Source: Symbiodinium natans (taxonomy: Eukaryota; Sar; Dinophyceae; Suessiales; Symbiodiniaceae). From it: a stretch of 64,000 bases of DNA. Under the pieces are notes generated by a model. It did no database searches. It saw nothing but the letters and a program-made list of their open reading frames with translations, and was not told where the DNA came from. The position numbers and the translations under genes were made by a program. Shown here one piece after another: positions 30,030 to 38,586 of this stretch; within the stretch, counting starts at the first letter, position 1, and each line of letters starts with the position of its first letter. The stretch lies in assembly GCA_905221605.1 (NCBI GenBank), contig CAJNDS010002619.1, positions 276,374 to 340,373 of the forward strand. The letters are read 5' to 3'.

Positions 30030-30289
30030 GTTTCTGGAAGTCTGGACCCTCCAACCTTAAGTTAGAGACATGGGGTTGTTCATTCTAAGTTTAAGGGTTT
30101 AGGGTTTAGGGATACACAACAGAAAGGACCCCCCCCCCCACATGAACTCCCGGAAGCCCAGTACTGAACTCACGGCTGCTAGTGCAAGGTGACGATGGAA
30201 GCGGGGGGCAGGCGCCACCCCGTTTCGGGGTCGTGTGTTGGAGCGCGCTTTTCAACCCTAAACCCTAAACTTCCTAAACCCTGAGGGTT

Positions 30290-30790
30290 CAGGGTTTAGA
30301 AAGTGGCCATTTGGACGCGCAGGTGCCGGTGACAGCTTGCGCCCTGCAGCCCTTCACCTCTGAGGGTGACACCCAGATGTCGGTGAACACGTCGGACTGG
30401 GACACAGCACAGTGCAGGGCTAGTCCGGCATAGGCGCAGAGCCTGTGAAGCAACGGTAGTGCCGTAGCTGGAGGACAGCGTGCAGATCCTGCAGTGCCAT
30501 CCCAACGGGTGGACATTCGGCCGCAAGGCGCTGTGAAGATGCCGTCTTGGAGCTACCTGAACCATCACCGGGGGGGTGGGGGGTGGGCGGGGCATGCTTG
30601 CGTGTTGTATGCAGGTGGATGCAGTGGGAACCCCGATATCCGAGGGTTGGTTCCCAGACTGGGTCCCGCACCAAGTTGATTGGAACATGATGTGCAACAT
30701 GATGTGCAGCATGTTTTGCAGCATGATTTGCCAGGTTGTCACTCCTCAGCTGCGTGGCTGCATTGTTGCGTCGCTGTGCAAGTCTCCGTT
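30290..30790. other. Unique GC-rich island with open frames on both strands
   Basis: About 500 bp lack telomere-like motifs. The minus strand is open for 148 codons (30296-30742) and, in another frame, for 75 (30289-30516, with DVFTDIWVSPSEVKGC). The plus strand has a 105-codon frame (30576-30893) that includes a short tandem TGCAACATGATG/TGCAGCATGTTT piece encoding NMMCNMMCSMFCSMIC. I cannot choose between strands or name a product. Confidence 0.3.
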
Positions 30791-30839
30791 CCAGCCCATC
30801 CCTAAACCCAAAACCCTAAACCACCTGGTTCAATGTCAG

Positions 30840-30900
30840 GTTCAGTGGCCAGAGCCTGAGCGAGGAGAAGAGCGACACCTTCGATCTCAATGACCCCAAG
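30840..30900 (+). CDS. Exon-like island SGQSLSEEKSDTFDL
   Basis: Sixty-one nt between AATGTCAG and CCCCAAG|GTCTGG, reading FSGQSLSEEKSDTFDLNDPK. The frame is open slightly beyond both ends (30826-30920). Its acidic/polar composition and balanced codons look like genuine protein. Telomere-like sequence precedes it by 20 bp. The product is unknown. Confidence 0.45.
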
Positions 30901-31106
30901 GTCTGGTGCCGAGTTGGTACCTCAAAAACCCTAAACCTTACATGAACCACAGTGCACCAGCATCCAAAACCATTCAAGTAAGGTGTAGGGCTATAGGCGT
31001 AAGGGCTGAGGACTTAGGGCTTCGTGTCATGGGTAGGTCATAAGGTAAGGTAGCCGCTACTACAAGTCATAACCCAGCTTAGGGCACTGTATCCCCAGTA
31101 ACCTCT

Positions 31107-31265
31107 ATGCCTTGCAAGGAGTGGGTGGCGCAGCAATTTCCCGCTGAGGAGGCTGAAGACGAGGTCGGGGTTGGCAGCTTCCCCTTATGCCGAAAAGTAG
31201 GAACCTCTAGAAGGAAGCCTAAAATCCCTAGTAGAGTCCTTATACAGTTCCCCTTAGGGGTTTAG
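31107..31265 (+). CDS. 52-codon ORF or first exon MPCKEWVAQQF
   Basis: Starts at ATG with MPCKEWVAQQFPAEEAEDEV, continues VGVGSFPLCRKVGTSRRKP and ends in telomere-like sequence with TAG. A donor GTAGGA at 31197 would make the first 90 nt an exon. The N-terminal 30 residues look like ordinary acidic protein. No family is recognised. Confidence 0.35.
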   Translation: MPCKEWVAQQFPAEEAEDEVGVGSFPLCRKVGTSRRKPKIPSRVLIQFPLGV

Positions 31266-31574
31266 GGTTCTCATTGAGTGGTTCCTCCCTTTCTCCTTGT
31301 ACGAGTTTCGAAAAGCCTCTGGCAGCATTGCGAGATAGGGTTTTGGGGTCCAGGCTTTACGGCAGCATTGAGGGATGGGGTGCTTAAGGAAACCCTAAAC
31401 CCTAAACCCTAAACCCTGAACCCTAAAACCAGTAATAGCTTAGGGTTTAAGTTTCAAGCAGATTTTGCAAGGCACAAGCCGATGTATATAGAAACTAAAC
31501 CCTCAAACCTAGCTGGAGACGAAGCTCTGAAAAGTACTACTGCCCCCAACAAGGACCCAGAGTCGGCCCTTAAC

Positions 31575-31660
31575 CCCTTATTTTAGGGTTAGGTTCCGCT
31601 TATCAACCCTTTTAAACTACAAAGGGTGTCCTTTTGTCCTAGGTTACTCTTGGGTCTAGA
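31575..31660 (+). repeat. Dispersed ~95-bp element, instance 3
   Basis: CCCTTATTTTAGGGTTAGGTTCCGC...CTACAAAGGGTGTCCTTTTG...CCTAGGTTACTCTTGGGTCTAG. The left half is close to the inferred family consensus, and the core palindrome has one mismatch. Confidence 0.8.
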
Positions 31661-32029
31661 ACAGTACCAAAGTAAACCCTGAATCCGAGCTTCCCCCTAA
31701 GCCCCAAGACTTAAACCCTTGAAACACAGCGAGCCCCCAAACCCTACCCGCCACTCTCTGTACCTCAGTCTCGGCATGTATGGGGGGGGTTATAAAGGTT
31801 TAGGGTTTAGGGTTAAGTACCCCCAGGGCTACGGCGTAGGTTTCCTGACTTATAGCTACAAAAAATGTATGCACCCATGAACCTCCAAGTAAGCTGCGCA
31901 AGCCTAAACTCTAAACCCTAAACCCCCCTAAGTATCCTAGAGCCTACAAACCCGAAACCTTCCTATCCTAAACCCCAAACCCAAAACCCTCCGATCCTAA
32001 AATCTAAACCCGAATTCCCCAATCGAAGC

Positions 32030-32122
32030 ATGCAGGACTACGAAAGAGAGTTCGAAGAGGACTTCGTCTGCGAGGACGAGGAAGAAGAGGCAGCGGGGTT
32101 TAGTTTAGGGTTTAGGGTTTAG
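32030..32122 (+). CDS. Acidic exon-like island ending in telomere repeat
   Basis: ATG-started and read MQDYEREFEEDFVCEDEEEE then AAG, after which the frame runs into TTTAGGG repeat and stops at TAG. A donor could be the GT of GGGGTTTAG at 32098. The 23 non-telomeric residues are strongly acidic with clean codon use. Unknown, and a clear case where coding-like sequence meets telomere repeat abruptly. Confidence 0.35.
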   Translation: MQDYEREFEEDFVCEDEEEEAAGFSLGFRV

Positions 32123-32189
32123 GGCTTGGGGTTTGGGGTTTGGGGTTTAGGGTTTTGGGTTTAGTGTTTAGGGTGCAGGGTTTTGTGTG

Positions 32190-32300
32190 GATTTTGCTTC
32201 GGCAGCTGTTGGCACGTGCACGGTTTAGGGGTGGCCGGCGTGCTGGCTGCCACTTGTGTTTTTGTCAGGTTTTTGGGCATCTCCCCAAATAGGGGACCTA
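32190..32300 (+). CDS. Hydrophobic exon-like piece
   Basis: After GGTTTA the plus frame reads GVAGVLAATCVFVRFLGIS, an apparent membrane-type stretch, with TTGTCAG as a possible inner acceptor. It is unknown. The 3' edge runs into AT-richer sequence with a C-rich tract (32345-32360). Confidence 0.2.
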
Positions 32301-32924
32301 ATATGTACCCCCAAATAGATACTTTATTTCAGATATAGAGACCCTGCCCCCCCCACCCCCCAACAAAAACGAGATCCCTCACCCACATGTTAGCCTGTTG
32401 GCTTTGGGGTTTAACTAGTCGTTTTGTAGGTTCAGGGCTTGGGGTCTCTGAATGAGAGGGAGAGGTTGTACCTGGAAAAGCTTGACATCTTTTGACATCC
32501 GTTTGGTTTAGGGTTTGGGGTTTTACGATTTTAGGGTTTCAGGGTTTTAGGGTTTTAGGAAGAGCGCGGTCTAGCCACAACAAGAACATTTTTACAGCAA
32601 CAGGAACAAAGAAGCAGCAACTCGTTTTGACAAAGCGGCAACTCTTGAAAGTAGGGCTTGTGTGTTTTGGTACGACAATAAAGCTCTTGCCCCTCACCTT
32701 GATCCCCCCAAGTTGGACGCCTTCTCATTCTCTGAGTCCTTCAGGCAAGAGCAAGTACTTGTTCTGAGGGTGCGGCGGATCTCCAGAGTGCCTTCGGGTC
32801 TTCGGGCACCAGTGGGTCCGTGCGTTCCTTGTCGTGGAGGATGGAACCGCGATCTGCGTAGTGCCTTCTTGAGGAAGCTTGGGGAGAGTACCTAAAATTG
32901 CCCAAGGATACTCAATACTCCACG

Positions 32925-33059
32925 ATGTCTGACGATGGATCTCAGGGTAGCTTGAAGGAGACTTGCACGGGAATCGTGAGAGAAGGCGCGGTCTGCGATA
33001 CTTGCAGACTGCGCTTAACAGACGAAACGGTGCTCTATGTCATGGATCGCCCTTTTTAA
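32925..33059 (+). CDS. 44-codon ORF with CxxC, unknown
   Basis: ATG-started and reads MSDDGSQGSLKETCTGIVRE, then GAVCDTCRLRLTDETVLYV and MDRPF before TAA. The CDTC pair and an upstream Cys could be metal ligands, which is inference. It lies in a 2.4-kb island (32.57-34.92 kb) free of telomere-like repeat. Codon use looks natural. The same frame reopens after a gap at 33102. Confidence 0.35.
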   Translation: MSDDGSQGSLKETCTGIVREGAVCDTCRLRLTDETVLYVMDRPF

Positions 33060-33101
33060 TCGCCAATACTTTGCAGCTTGGAGAGCACTTATAGCTAGTA
33101 T

Positions 33102-33320
33102 ATGGCCGAGCCATGGCCTGAAGCACGACCCCCGCTCACCCCAATGCAACAGCCTTCCTCAAGGGTCTTGCCGTCACATGATGGCAACACTCCCTTTTCC
33201 ACGACGCAGTTTCAGGCACACAGGCCACCTGACAAGCCTGAGTGGGCTGTGTGTGCTGGAAGCGCGAGTAGAGTAAGCGTGGCGGCATTTTCATACCTTG
33301 CAACACATGCTTGCAAGTGA
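33102..33320 (+). CDS. 72-codon ORF, unknown
   Basis: Reads MAEPWPEARPPLTPMQQPSS and then FQAHRPPDKPEWAVCAGSAS before stopping at 33320. It is in phase with the 32925 ORF, separated by stop codons. Minus-strand frames of 75-81 codons overlap it, so the coding strand is unproven. No domain is visible. Confidence 0.25.
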   Translation: MAEPWPEARPPLTPMQQPSSRVLPSHDGNTPFSTTQFQAHRPPDKPEWAVCAGSASRVSVAAFSYLATHACK

Positions 33321-33486
33321 AGCCATCGCTTGTAGAACAGTTGCAGCAGGCGAGACGCAGCAAGGAGATTCTGAAAGTGTGGCCAAGGGCAAGCGGGTTT
33401 TACTGAGATTGGCTTCCGCGTGTAGGCCAGGCCTTGATGTCTCTGTGCCAGGGTCATGAGCTCCGGAAGGTTTTAGCTAAGCAACA

Positions 33487-33957
33487 TTAAGCAACCTGAT
33501 CCTGTGACCAAGGATGTGGTGAAAACTTGGCAAGGAAGTCACTTTCCAGTGATATCATGGAGCCTGCTTCTGCCTCAATGCTCTTTTTTGAGAAAGCTTT
33601 CACGGGCATGGGTCTCTCTGTCAAGTGGAACAATCCCGGAAGAGATGGGAAACCGTAGCTGGGCAGTTGATTCAATTCAGAAAGACCTCCCTCTGTCTCT
33701 ATGTGCACACACACAGATGGGTAAATGCATGTGTATAAAGAAAAATATGTACCAAAAGTCTTAACTAACTCTTGAGTCAGGGGGCTCTTTAGGCTTGAGG
33801 TTCGTATACATTCCCTGCATCGTGCGGGGCTTTCGGCTGCCGTCATCCGCTCTTGGGGATCGTGCTGCCATCTGTGGTTGCAAGGGGACTCGGGGCTCCG
33901 CCCAACTATCGTTAGCCAGATACCCCTCAGTGGCCCCAGTAGCCGGGTCGTGGGCAC
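33487..33957 (-). CDS. 156-codon minus-strand ORF, unknown
   Basis: Open frame in the telomere-free island, reading MPTTRLLGPLRGIWLTIVGR at its start and PVKAFSKKSIEAEAGSMI near its end, with a Tyr/Ile/Cys/Val-rich middle made by (GTGTGT/ATAC)-like sequence. The middle looks non-coding. No known domain. It could be two pieces joined through a simple-sequence tract. Confidence 0.2.
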   Translation of the reverse strand: MPTTRLLGPLRGIWLTIVGRSPESPCNHRWQHDPQERMTAAESPARCRECIRTSSLKSPLTQELVKTFGTYFSLYTCIYPSVCVHIETEGGLSELNQLPSYGFPSLPGLFHLTERPMPVKAFSKKSIEAEAGSMISLESDFLAKFSPHPWSQDQVA

Positions 33958-33986
33958 ATAGATTGTTTTCCTGAAGGCATCTTGTA

Positions 33987-34208
33987 TTGCACAGGTCGGA
34001 TCGCTCTAGGACCTCAACTTGTGTCCATGAATCTCTGCAAACTCAAGTAAACCTCCGAAAGTCTGGTTTGGGGCGCCAAAGAGCAGGGGTCGCAGACACT
34101 TCGCCGTCCGGGTTTGCTAGCACCATGCCGATGCTGGTACGGCCCACACAGACCCTGAAGGAGCCTGGGCTTTGCAGGCTTTGCAGGTTCCAAGGTTCTG
34201 GAGATTAG
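33987..34208 (+). CDS. 73-codon ORF, unknown
   Basis: Reads MHRSDRSRTSTCVHESLQTQ and then GVADTSPSGFASTMPMLVRP, ending GSGD. It overlaps the end of a minus-strand frame (34117-34494). No recognised domain. Confidence 0.2.
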   Translation: MHRSDRSRTSTCVHESLQTQVNLRKSGLGRQRAGVADTSPSGFASTMPMLVRPTQTLKEPGLCRLCRFQGSGD

Positions 34209-34490
34209 GATCTGGGGGTTCTAGGAAGGTCTCTAGATGAGGTCCAGCATGGCGCTTGGTGTGTTTGTGGGTCGGGCTGCAGGAGTGCTTCATGGTTTCG
34301 GGTTTAGGGTGGGCCAATGTGTTTTGTCCTACAGTTGGCGGCGGCGGTCTCTTGGTAGGGTTGGCGCTGGCCGGGCCTCCTGGTCCTTTGGTCCCCTTAA
34401 TCTTCCAGCCTCCTTGTCCTCCGACCCTCGTCACATGATCCCAAGCCCAGTCCCTACCACAATGGCCTTTCGGCCCTATCCTACCCAGAA

Positions 34491-34913
34491 TCATCGTTTC
34501 AACGGCCCGTTATTGTGGGGTTGTAGTGTAGAACAGACCCCGAAACCCGACCAAAACACTGAACTAGGGTTTTTTTGCCAGGGCCCTGCGCGCCAGTCTG
34601 CGTGCTTTGACGTCTTCCCATCTGAGGGATCTGTGTAGATTTGGGCGTATCTACAGTATGGGCCTTGGGAGGTGTGGTCAGGGGCATGGTAAAGAGTAGG
34701 GAAGTACTGCTTAGAGAGAACCTCCAACCAGTACGGGAACTGCGTACCCCGCCTACGACCCTGGCTGAGAATCCGATCCTTATGAGCCGAGCCGAAAACA
34801 ACAGAATAGCAAGCCTCCTCCCTAGGTGACAGAAAAACCTCCTTCATCATCTGGTACTGGGTATCCGACAACCGATGTGAGGGCAATGCAGGTTGGTGAG
34901 CTACTTCATACAC
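34491..34913 (-). CDS. 140-codon minus-strand ORF, unknown
   Basis: ATG-started, reading MYEVAHQPALPSHRLSDTQY, QMMKEVFLSPREEACYSVVF, RRRGTQFPYWLEVLSKQYF and then a less protein-like C-terminal third. The first 80 residues have the balanced composition of a folded protein. It lies at the right end of the telomere-free island. No family is recognised. It may be an exon or a retroelement fragment. Confidence 0.35.
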   Translation of the reverse strand: MYEVAHQPALPSHRLSDTQYQMMKEVFLSPREEACYSVVFGSAHKDRILSQGRRRGTQFPYWLEVLSKQYFPTLYHAPDHTSQGPYCRYAQIYTDPSDGKTSKHADWRAGPWQKNPSSVFWSGFGVCSTLQPHNNGPLKR

Positions 34914-35019
34914 ATGGGCATTGTGGATCCTTGAGTAGTAGTGAACTAGGGTTTAGGGTTTGAGGGTAACTCCAAAAACCCTAAACCCTGAGCCCCAAAG
35001 CCTAAGTCCTGTTGCGCCC

Positions 35020-35062
35020 AGGCCAGCGCAGCGGCTCGCCCGGTACAGGTGCAAGAGGCCCT
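35020..35062 (+). CDS. Small exon-like piece after GCGCCCAG
   Basis: GCCAGCGCAGCGGCTCGCCC lies between GCGCCCAG and TACAG|GTGCAAG. The surrounding frame reads CCAQASAAARPVQVQEALG. An exon by these sites would be about 27 nt. Short and unknown. Confidence 0.15.
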
Positions 35063-35072
35063 GGGTCTGGGG

Positions 35073-35135
35073 TTTAGGGTTTAGGGTTTAGGGTTTAGGG
35101 TTTAGGGTTTAGGGTTTAGGGTTTAGGGTTTAGGT
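35073..35135. repeat. TTTAGGG array
   Basis: Nine perfect heptamers on the plus strand, followed by degenerate TTCGGGC/TTAGGGC variants to about 35180. Confidence 0.95.
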
Positions 35136-35294
35136 TTAGGGCTTAGGGCTTCGGGCTTAGGGCTTGGGGTTTAGGGTCGAGAGTTTAAGGTTTGAGGGCG
35201 TAGAGTTGAGGGCTGGGTTAAGGGCATAGGTTTTGGGGCTGGGCAAGCCACGGTACGAATGACGTTCCGGTTTGGGGTTTAGGGTTCTAAAGTT

Positions 35295-35385
35295 TGGCAT
35301 TGGTGGAGAAACCATAGTGCTGTCTCGCCGACCGACGCTGGGTAGGGCGCATCACTTGTCCATTTTTTGTGTATAAGGTTTCGCA
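35295..35385 (+). CDS. Exon-like island GIGGETIVLSRRP
   Basis: Between TTTAGGGTTCTAAAG and a TAA, the frame reads FGIGGETIVLSRRPTLGRAH. The composition is protein-like. No clear donor. Unknown. Confidence 0.25.
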
Positions 35386-35389
35386 GTTT

Positions 35390-35795
35390 AACCTTCCGCA
35401 TATGTAGTTTCGAGCTTTTGCTGTGGCCCTGCAGTTCGGGTGACCCTTACAAGTGCACCTAACCTATCTATGGAAATGTATGGATCATAAATCGTGTCAG
35501 GGTTCATCTAGTCCCCAAGGCAGACCACTGAGACCACGCTTGGCCCCCGTCTCTATGGGTGTGGTTCTCAATCATGGTCCTTTCTAGAGCTCTTACAGTA
35601 TTATCTTCCCTACACTTTGGGTACCTCCAAAAGGGTTTAGGGTTTGGGGTTCCTCGGTTCCTCATATCCCGCGCGACAAGAGACGCGAGTTGCTGGACAC
35701 TTTAAACCGGACTATAAGACCTAAACCGCCAACCTCAAATCCCGCCCTTGCAGACCCCCAACCGCAATCGCCCAACCCCTTCCTTCTACGAAGGC
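35390..35795. other. Mostly unique sequence, no gene seen
   Basis: About 400 bp with a single short TTTAGGG-like patch at 35633-35650. No open frame above 60 codons and no RNA gene recognised. Confidence 0.3.
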
Positions 35796-35799
35796 GGGA

Positions 35800-36060
35800 A
35801 TGCATCTAAAGTGTTTAGTTGGAATCAGAGCAATCTACTGGACCGCATATGGGGGGGCTGATCTTAGTTCTGGGCCCTTTGGAGGTGGGGTGGGGGTTCT
35901 TTTCGAGTATACTCTTTTTAAGTTAGGGTACCAACAATGCCTTAGGGATATTCTTGGACTTTTTAGAATCCTGCTAGGTTTAGAGATCCTGGAAGCCCTA
36001 CTACACCCGGACAAGCGTCGAGTTCGCACTTGCCAAGTCTGTAAACCCCGCATGAACCCT
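35800..36060 (+). CDS. ~85-codon ORF, hydrophobic, unknown
   Basis: ATG-started, reading MHLKCLVGIRAIYWTAYGGA, LFEYTLFKLGYQQCLRDILG, LFRILLGLEILEALLHPDKR and then CQVCKPRM before telomere-like sequence. The middle has a leucine-rich hydrophobic stretch. No family is recognised. It could be a membrane segment-bearing exon. Confidence 0.3.
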
Positions 36061-36183
36061 GAACCCCAAACCCCATGCCCTAAACCCTAAGCCCTGAAGT
36101 GCCCTTGAGTTGAAGGTTTGGGGCCACAACCTCAAAGATGAGATGCTGGGCACCCGGAGAAGACTTGGTGTGACTTATGCGAA

Positions 36184-36396
36184 ATGTATGTAGTCAAAGA
36201 CCAATACCAGAGACACACAAAAACGATAAGACACCAACACTATTTAAAATTGGAAGAAGGGGAGCAGTCAGATGTGGAAAATGCCAAGGATAAATTTTGG
36301 TCTGAGACTTGCAGGATTTGGTTAAGTAAGGAGACAAGGACATCGCATTATGGAACACCGAGACACGTTGCATTGGCACAGCGAAGGCGGGGATAG
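36184..36396 (+). CDS. 70-codon basic/charged ORF, unknown
   Basis: Reads MYVVKDQYQRHTKTIRHQHY and then LKLEEGEQSDVENAKDKFWS, ending QRRRG. It is notably A-rich compared with its neighbours. It ends six bases before a 14-bp inverted repeat (36402-36439), which could belong to an inserted element. No domain is recognised. Confidence 0.3.
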   Translation: MYVVKDQYQRHTKTIRHQHYLKLEEGEQSDVENAKDKFWSETCRIWLSKETRTSHYGTPRHVALAQRRRG

Positions 36397-36401
36397 TACT
36401 G

Positions 36402-36439
36402 CTTGATACATTCAATTTGGAACTATTCAATGTATCAAG
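36402..36439. terminator. Perfect-but-one hairpin after the 36184 ORF
   Basis: Arms CTTGATACATTCAA and TTCAATGTATCAAG pair with one mismatch around a 10-nt loop. It may be a foldback end or a structured 3' element. The terminator label is only positional. Confidence 0.25.
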
Positions 36440-36670
36440 GAGTTTTTTGGGTTGTGGTTTGGTGGGGGGTCTGGCGTGTGTGCAGTATGCCGACGGACAT
36501 CAACATTGCTAACCCCGCGTTTTAAAGTTTTCGGGGGTGCAAGGGAGGGGAAAGGGGAGGGTTCCCTCCCCAAAACCATCCAACGAGCCGCCCCAGGGTC
36601 GGCGGACCCTCATCCTAAACCCTGAACCTAAAACCCCAAACCCTAAACCCAAACCCTAAACCCTATAGAG

Positions 36671-36757
36671 CCCCAAGCGGCCGCTGAGACGTAAGCTGTG
36701 CTACGCGGCAGAGACCCATCCCTGCATCGCCATCGAGGCACAACTTCGGTCCCTTGG
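36671..36757 (+). CDS. Exon-like island KLCYAAETHPCIA
   Basis: Runs from CTATAGAG to CTTGG|GTTTAG (or CTTCG|GTCCC). The frame reads PKRPLRRKLCYAAETHPCIA then IEAQLRSLG and enters telomere repeat. It has strong protein character. Unknown. Confidence 0.4.
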
Positions 36758-37079
36758 GTTTAGAGTTTCGGGGTTAGGGTTTATGGTTTAGGGTTTAGGG
36801 TTTTTGGTTGGTTAAAGGTTTTGGCGTTTAGGGGGTTGGGTTTAGGTTTTAGATCTACTTGTTTTGTTGACGGGACCGCCCATTCCCTTAACGCCCCAAA
36901 CGGTAAATCCCTCAACCTTTTCGGGCAACTGGGGCCTTGCAAAAGGGATGGGTGTCCATTTTTGGAAGTTTAGGGATTAAGGTGTAGGTTTAAGGTTTCG
37001 GGTTTATAGGGTTTAGGGTGAAGGGGAAAACCCCAGGCCCTGGACCTAATCAAACCCTAAACCCTAAACCACATAAGGG

Positions 37080-37140
37080 ACGGGCCTGAACTGGTTCCCT
37101 CGTGGTGGCGGATCTGCTGGGTCTGCTTGGTGCTTAGACC
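37080..37140 (+). CDS. Exon-like island DGPELVPSWWRICW
   Basis: A GC-rich piece between CCCTAAACC sequence and GCTTAGACC, reading RDGPELVPSWWRICWVCLVL. Another frame is also open. Trp/Cys-rich and unknown. Confidence 0.25.
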
Positions 37141-37308
37141 CTAATTAATCATCAAGCGGCGTACGCTCCTTTAGGCTTAGGGTTTTTTTGGGTTACTATC
37201 CGGCCCGAGCATACTTATACACCTTCAAGCCTCAACCCTCAACCTTCAACCTTCAACCCGAAACCCTAAACCCTAACCCTTATCCCTTATAAGCCACAAA
37301 CCCTATAG

Positions 37309-37380
37309 CTTCCACAAGGCGCTCGTTCCGGGAGTCATCGTCTCACCAGCAGGGCCTTTCGGCGTCTCGGCCGAGATTTG
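37309..37380 (+). CDS. Canonical AG/GT exon-like island FHKALVPGVIVSPAG
   Basis: Seventy-two nt between ACCCTATAG and GTAGGCTTTAGGG, both canonical splice dinucleotides. The frame reads FHKALVPGVIVSPAGPFGV then SAEIW. It begins in phase with one leading base and ends with two trailing bases. Both flanks are telomere-derived. Unknown, but among the best exon candidates. Confidence 0.45.
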
Positions 37381-37430
37381 GTAGGCTTTAGGGTTTCGGG
37401 TTTAGGACCCGAAACACCTCAAACCCTAAA

Positions 37431-37566
37431 CCTCGTTTGGGCCCCAAAGTACTTGCTATACGGCCGCTTCTGGGGTCTTGTCTACCATTTTGGGCATGGA
37501 TCCTTGTGGACAGGGTTTCTGGGGCTTCTGGTTCGGGGCGCTGTAGTGCTTATCCGGGCTTACAAC
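37431..37566 (+). CDS. Membrane-like exon island LVWAPKYLLYGRFWG
   Basis: Reads LVWAPKYLLYGRFWGLVYHF, GHGSLWTGFLGLLVRGAVVL and IRAY, aromatic and hydrophobic like a polytopic membrane protein segment. The frame runs on from telomere-like sequence upstream (37378) and into CCCTAAACC downstream. An acceptor may be CCCAAAG (37449). It lies 50 bp after the FHKALV island, but the phases do not obviously match. Confidence 0.4.
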
Positions 37567-37599
37567 CCTAAACCCTACAAACCCAGAGTTTAGGGCGGG

Positions 37600-37736
37600 G
37601 CAGGTTTTTTTAGGGTTGGTTTCTGTCGTTACTGTCTTCCGTCTTGGACGTTGAGTTTAGGGATGACCCTAAGGCACCAGACCGGAAAACCGAAACTCCG
37701 GTTCCCAGAATCCTGGGCCCCGAACTCACTGTTTAG
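37600..37736 (+). CDS. Exon-like island DVEFRDDPKAPDRK
   Basis: A hydrophobic LSLLLSSVL lead runs into DVEFRDDPKAPDRKTETPVP and RILGPELTV before TAG within GTTTAG. The run of charged residues with clean codons is unlikely from telomere repeat. Unknown. Confidence 0.35.
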
Positions 37737-37758
37737 GAGTTTAGGGTTTCCTGGTTAG

Positions 37759-37916
37759 GTGGCCTTTGCCCTGCAGAACACCTCTTGTGATCTACTCCTC
37801 TCTGCGTACATTTTACACCCTGAACTCTATAAAGCTATGAGGCTTGCGGATTGCAGAGGGCTTTCCAGGTTTCCATGGTCTTGGAGGGAAGTGGCCTACC
37901 CCTTTAAAATAACTCC
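37759..37916 (+). CDS. Exon-like island VAFALQNTSCDLLLS
   Basis: Starts after CCTGGTTAG and reads VAFALQNTSCDLLLSAYILH, PELYKAMRLADCRGLSRFPW and SWREVAYPF. The frame stays open to 37989 but the last part is Lys-rich from an AT-rich patch. The protein character of the first 50 residues is convincing. An internal donor GTTTCC (37869) is possible. The protein is not recognised. Confidence 0.45.
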
Positions 37917-38095
37917 TCCCACACCGATGAAAAATAACAAAGTAGCGACGAAAAAGAAATCAATAAAGTCCATTTTTCTATTTTTTTAAACTTATTATCG
38001 ACGAGTACCAAAATGCACTCTACGTTTATTAGATACAGCTAATTTATTTACACTATATCTTTTTGAAACAACTACTCCTTGATCTTGAGAAGCCC
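37917..38095. other. AT-rich patch, possible 3' end
   Basis: About 180 bp of clearly AT-rich sequence (AAAAAGAAATCAATAAAG, CTATTTTTTTAAAC, GCTAATTTATTTACAC), unlike its GC-rich neighbours. It directly follows the cluster of exon-like islands at 37.3-37.9 kb and could be a 3' untranslated or intergenic stretch. This is positional inference. Confidence 0.3.
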
Positions 38096-38339
38096 TCGAT
38101 CCTCTTTGCAGGATTCCCATAGGGTGTTTGAAGAGGTGATGAGGGTGCCACAGTGGTGCCTGTCCCCTTGGTGTTGGGGGTAGGGGGTGGCCCGGTCTTG
38201 TAGTGGGCTTTTCAGGGTTTGAGGGTTTTACCCTTCAGCGTCCTCTCTCTAAATTTAGGGGATTAAACGGCTTAGGGGCTTGCATGCTTAACATCATCGG
38301 GCATATGCAGAGGGCTTTCAGGTTGCAGAGCGCGAAGTT

Positions 38340-38410
38340 GAGGGGTTTAGGGCTTAGGGTTTAGGGCCGTTTAGGGTTTAGGCTTTAGGGTTTAGGGTTT
38401 AGGGTAGTTT
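38340..38410. repeat. TTTAGGG-derived tract
   Basis: Degenerate TTTAGGG run immediately upstream of the SYMQYN island. Confidence 0.7.
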
Positions 38411-38489
38411 AGGAATTAGGCACAAGGGTCTGAGTCTATGGGTTGGATGAATGGCATTTGCTTCGGGTTTGGGTTTGTTTACCTTCTAG

Positions 38490-38586
38490 GCGTTCTTGTT
38501 TCATGGGCTCTCCTGCCGAGATAGCTACATGCAGTACAACTACAGCATGATGAAGTGCAATGTGGAGTTGCATCCTGCCAGGGGCC
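38490..38586 (+). CDS. Best exon-like island, SYMQYNYSMMKCNVEL
   Basis: Preceded by a textbook acceptor (GTTTGTTTACCTTCTAG) whose TAG closes the frame upstream. The island reads AFLFHGLSCRDSYMQYNYSM, MKCNVELHPARG, then runs into CCCTAA sequence. Codon use is natural and the peptide is rich in Tyr, Met and Asn, impossible from the telomere heptamer. A GC-type donor after CCAGGG is possible. No family is recognised. Confidence 0.5.
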
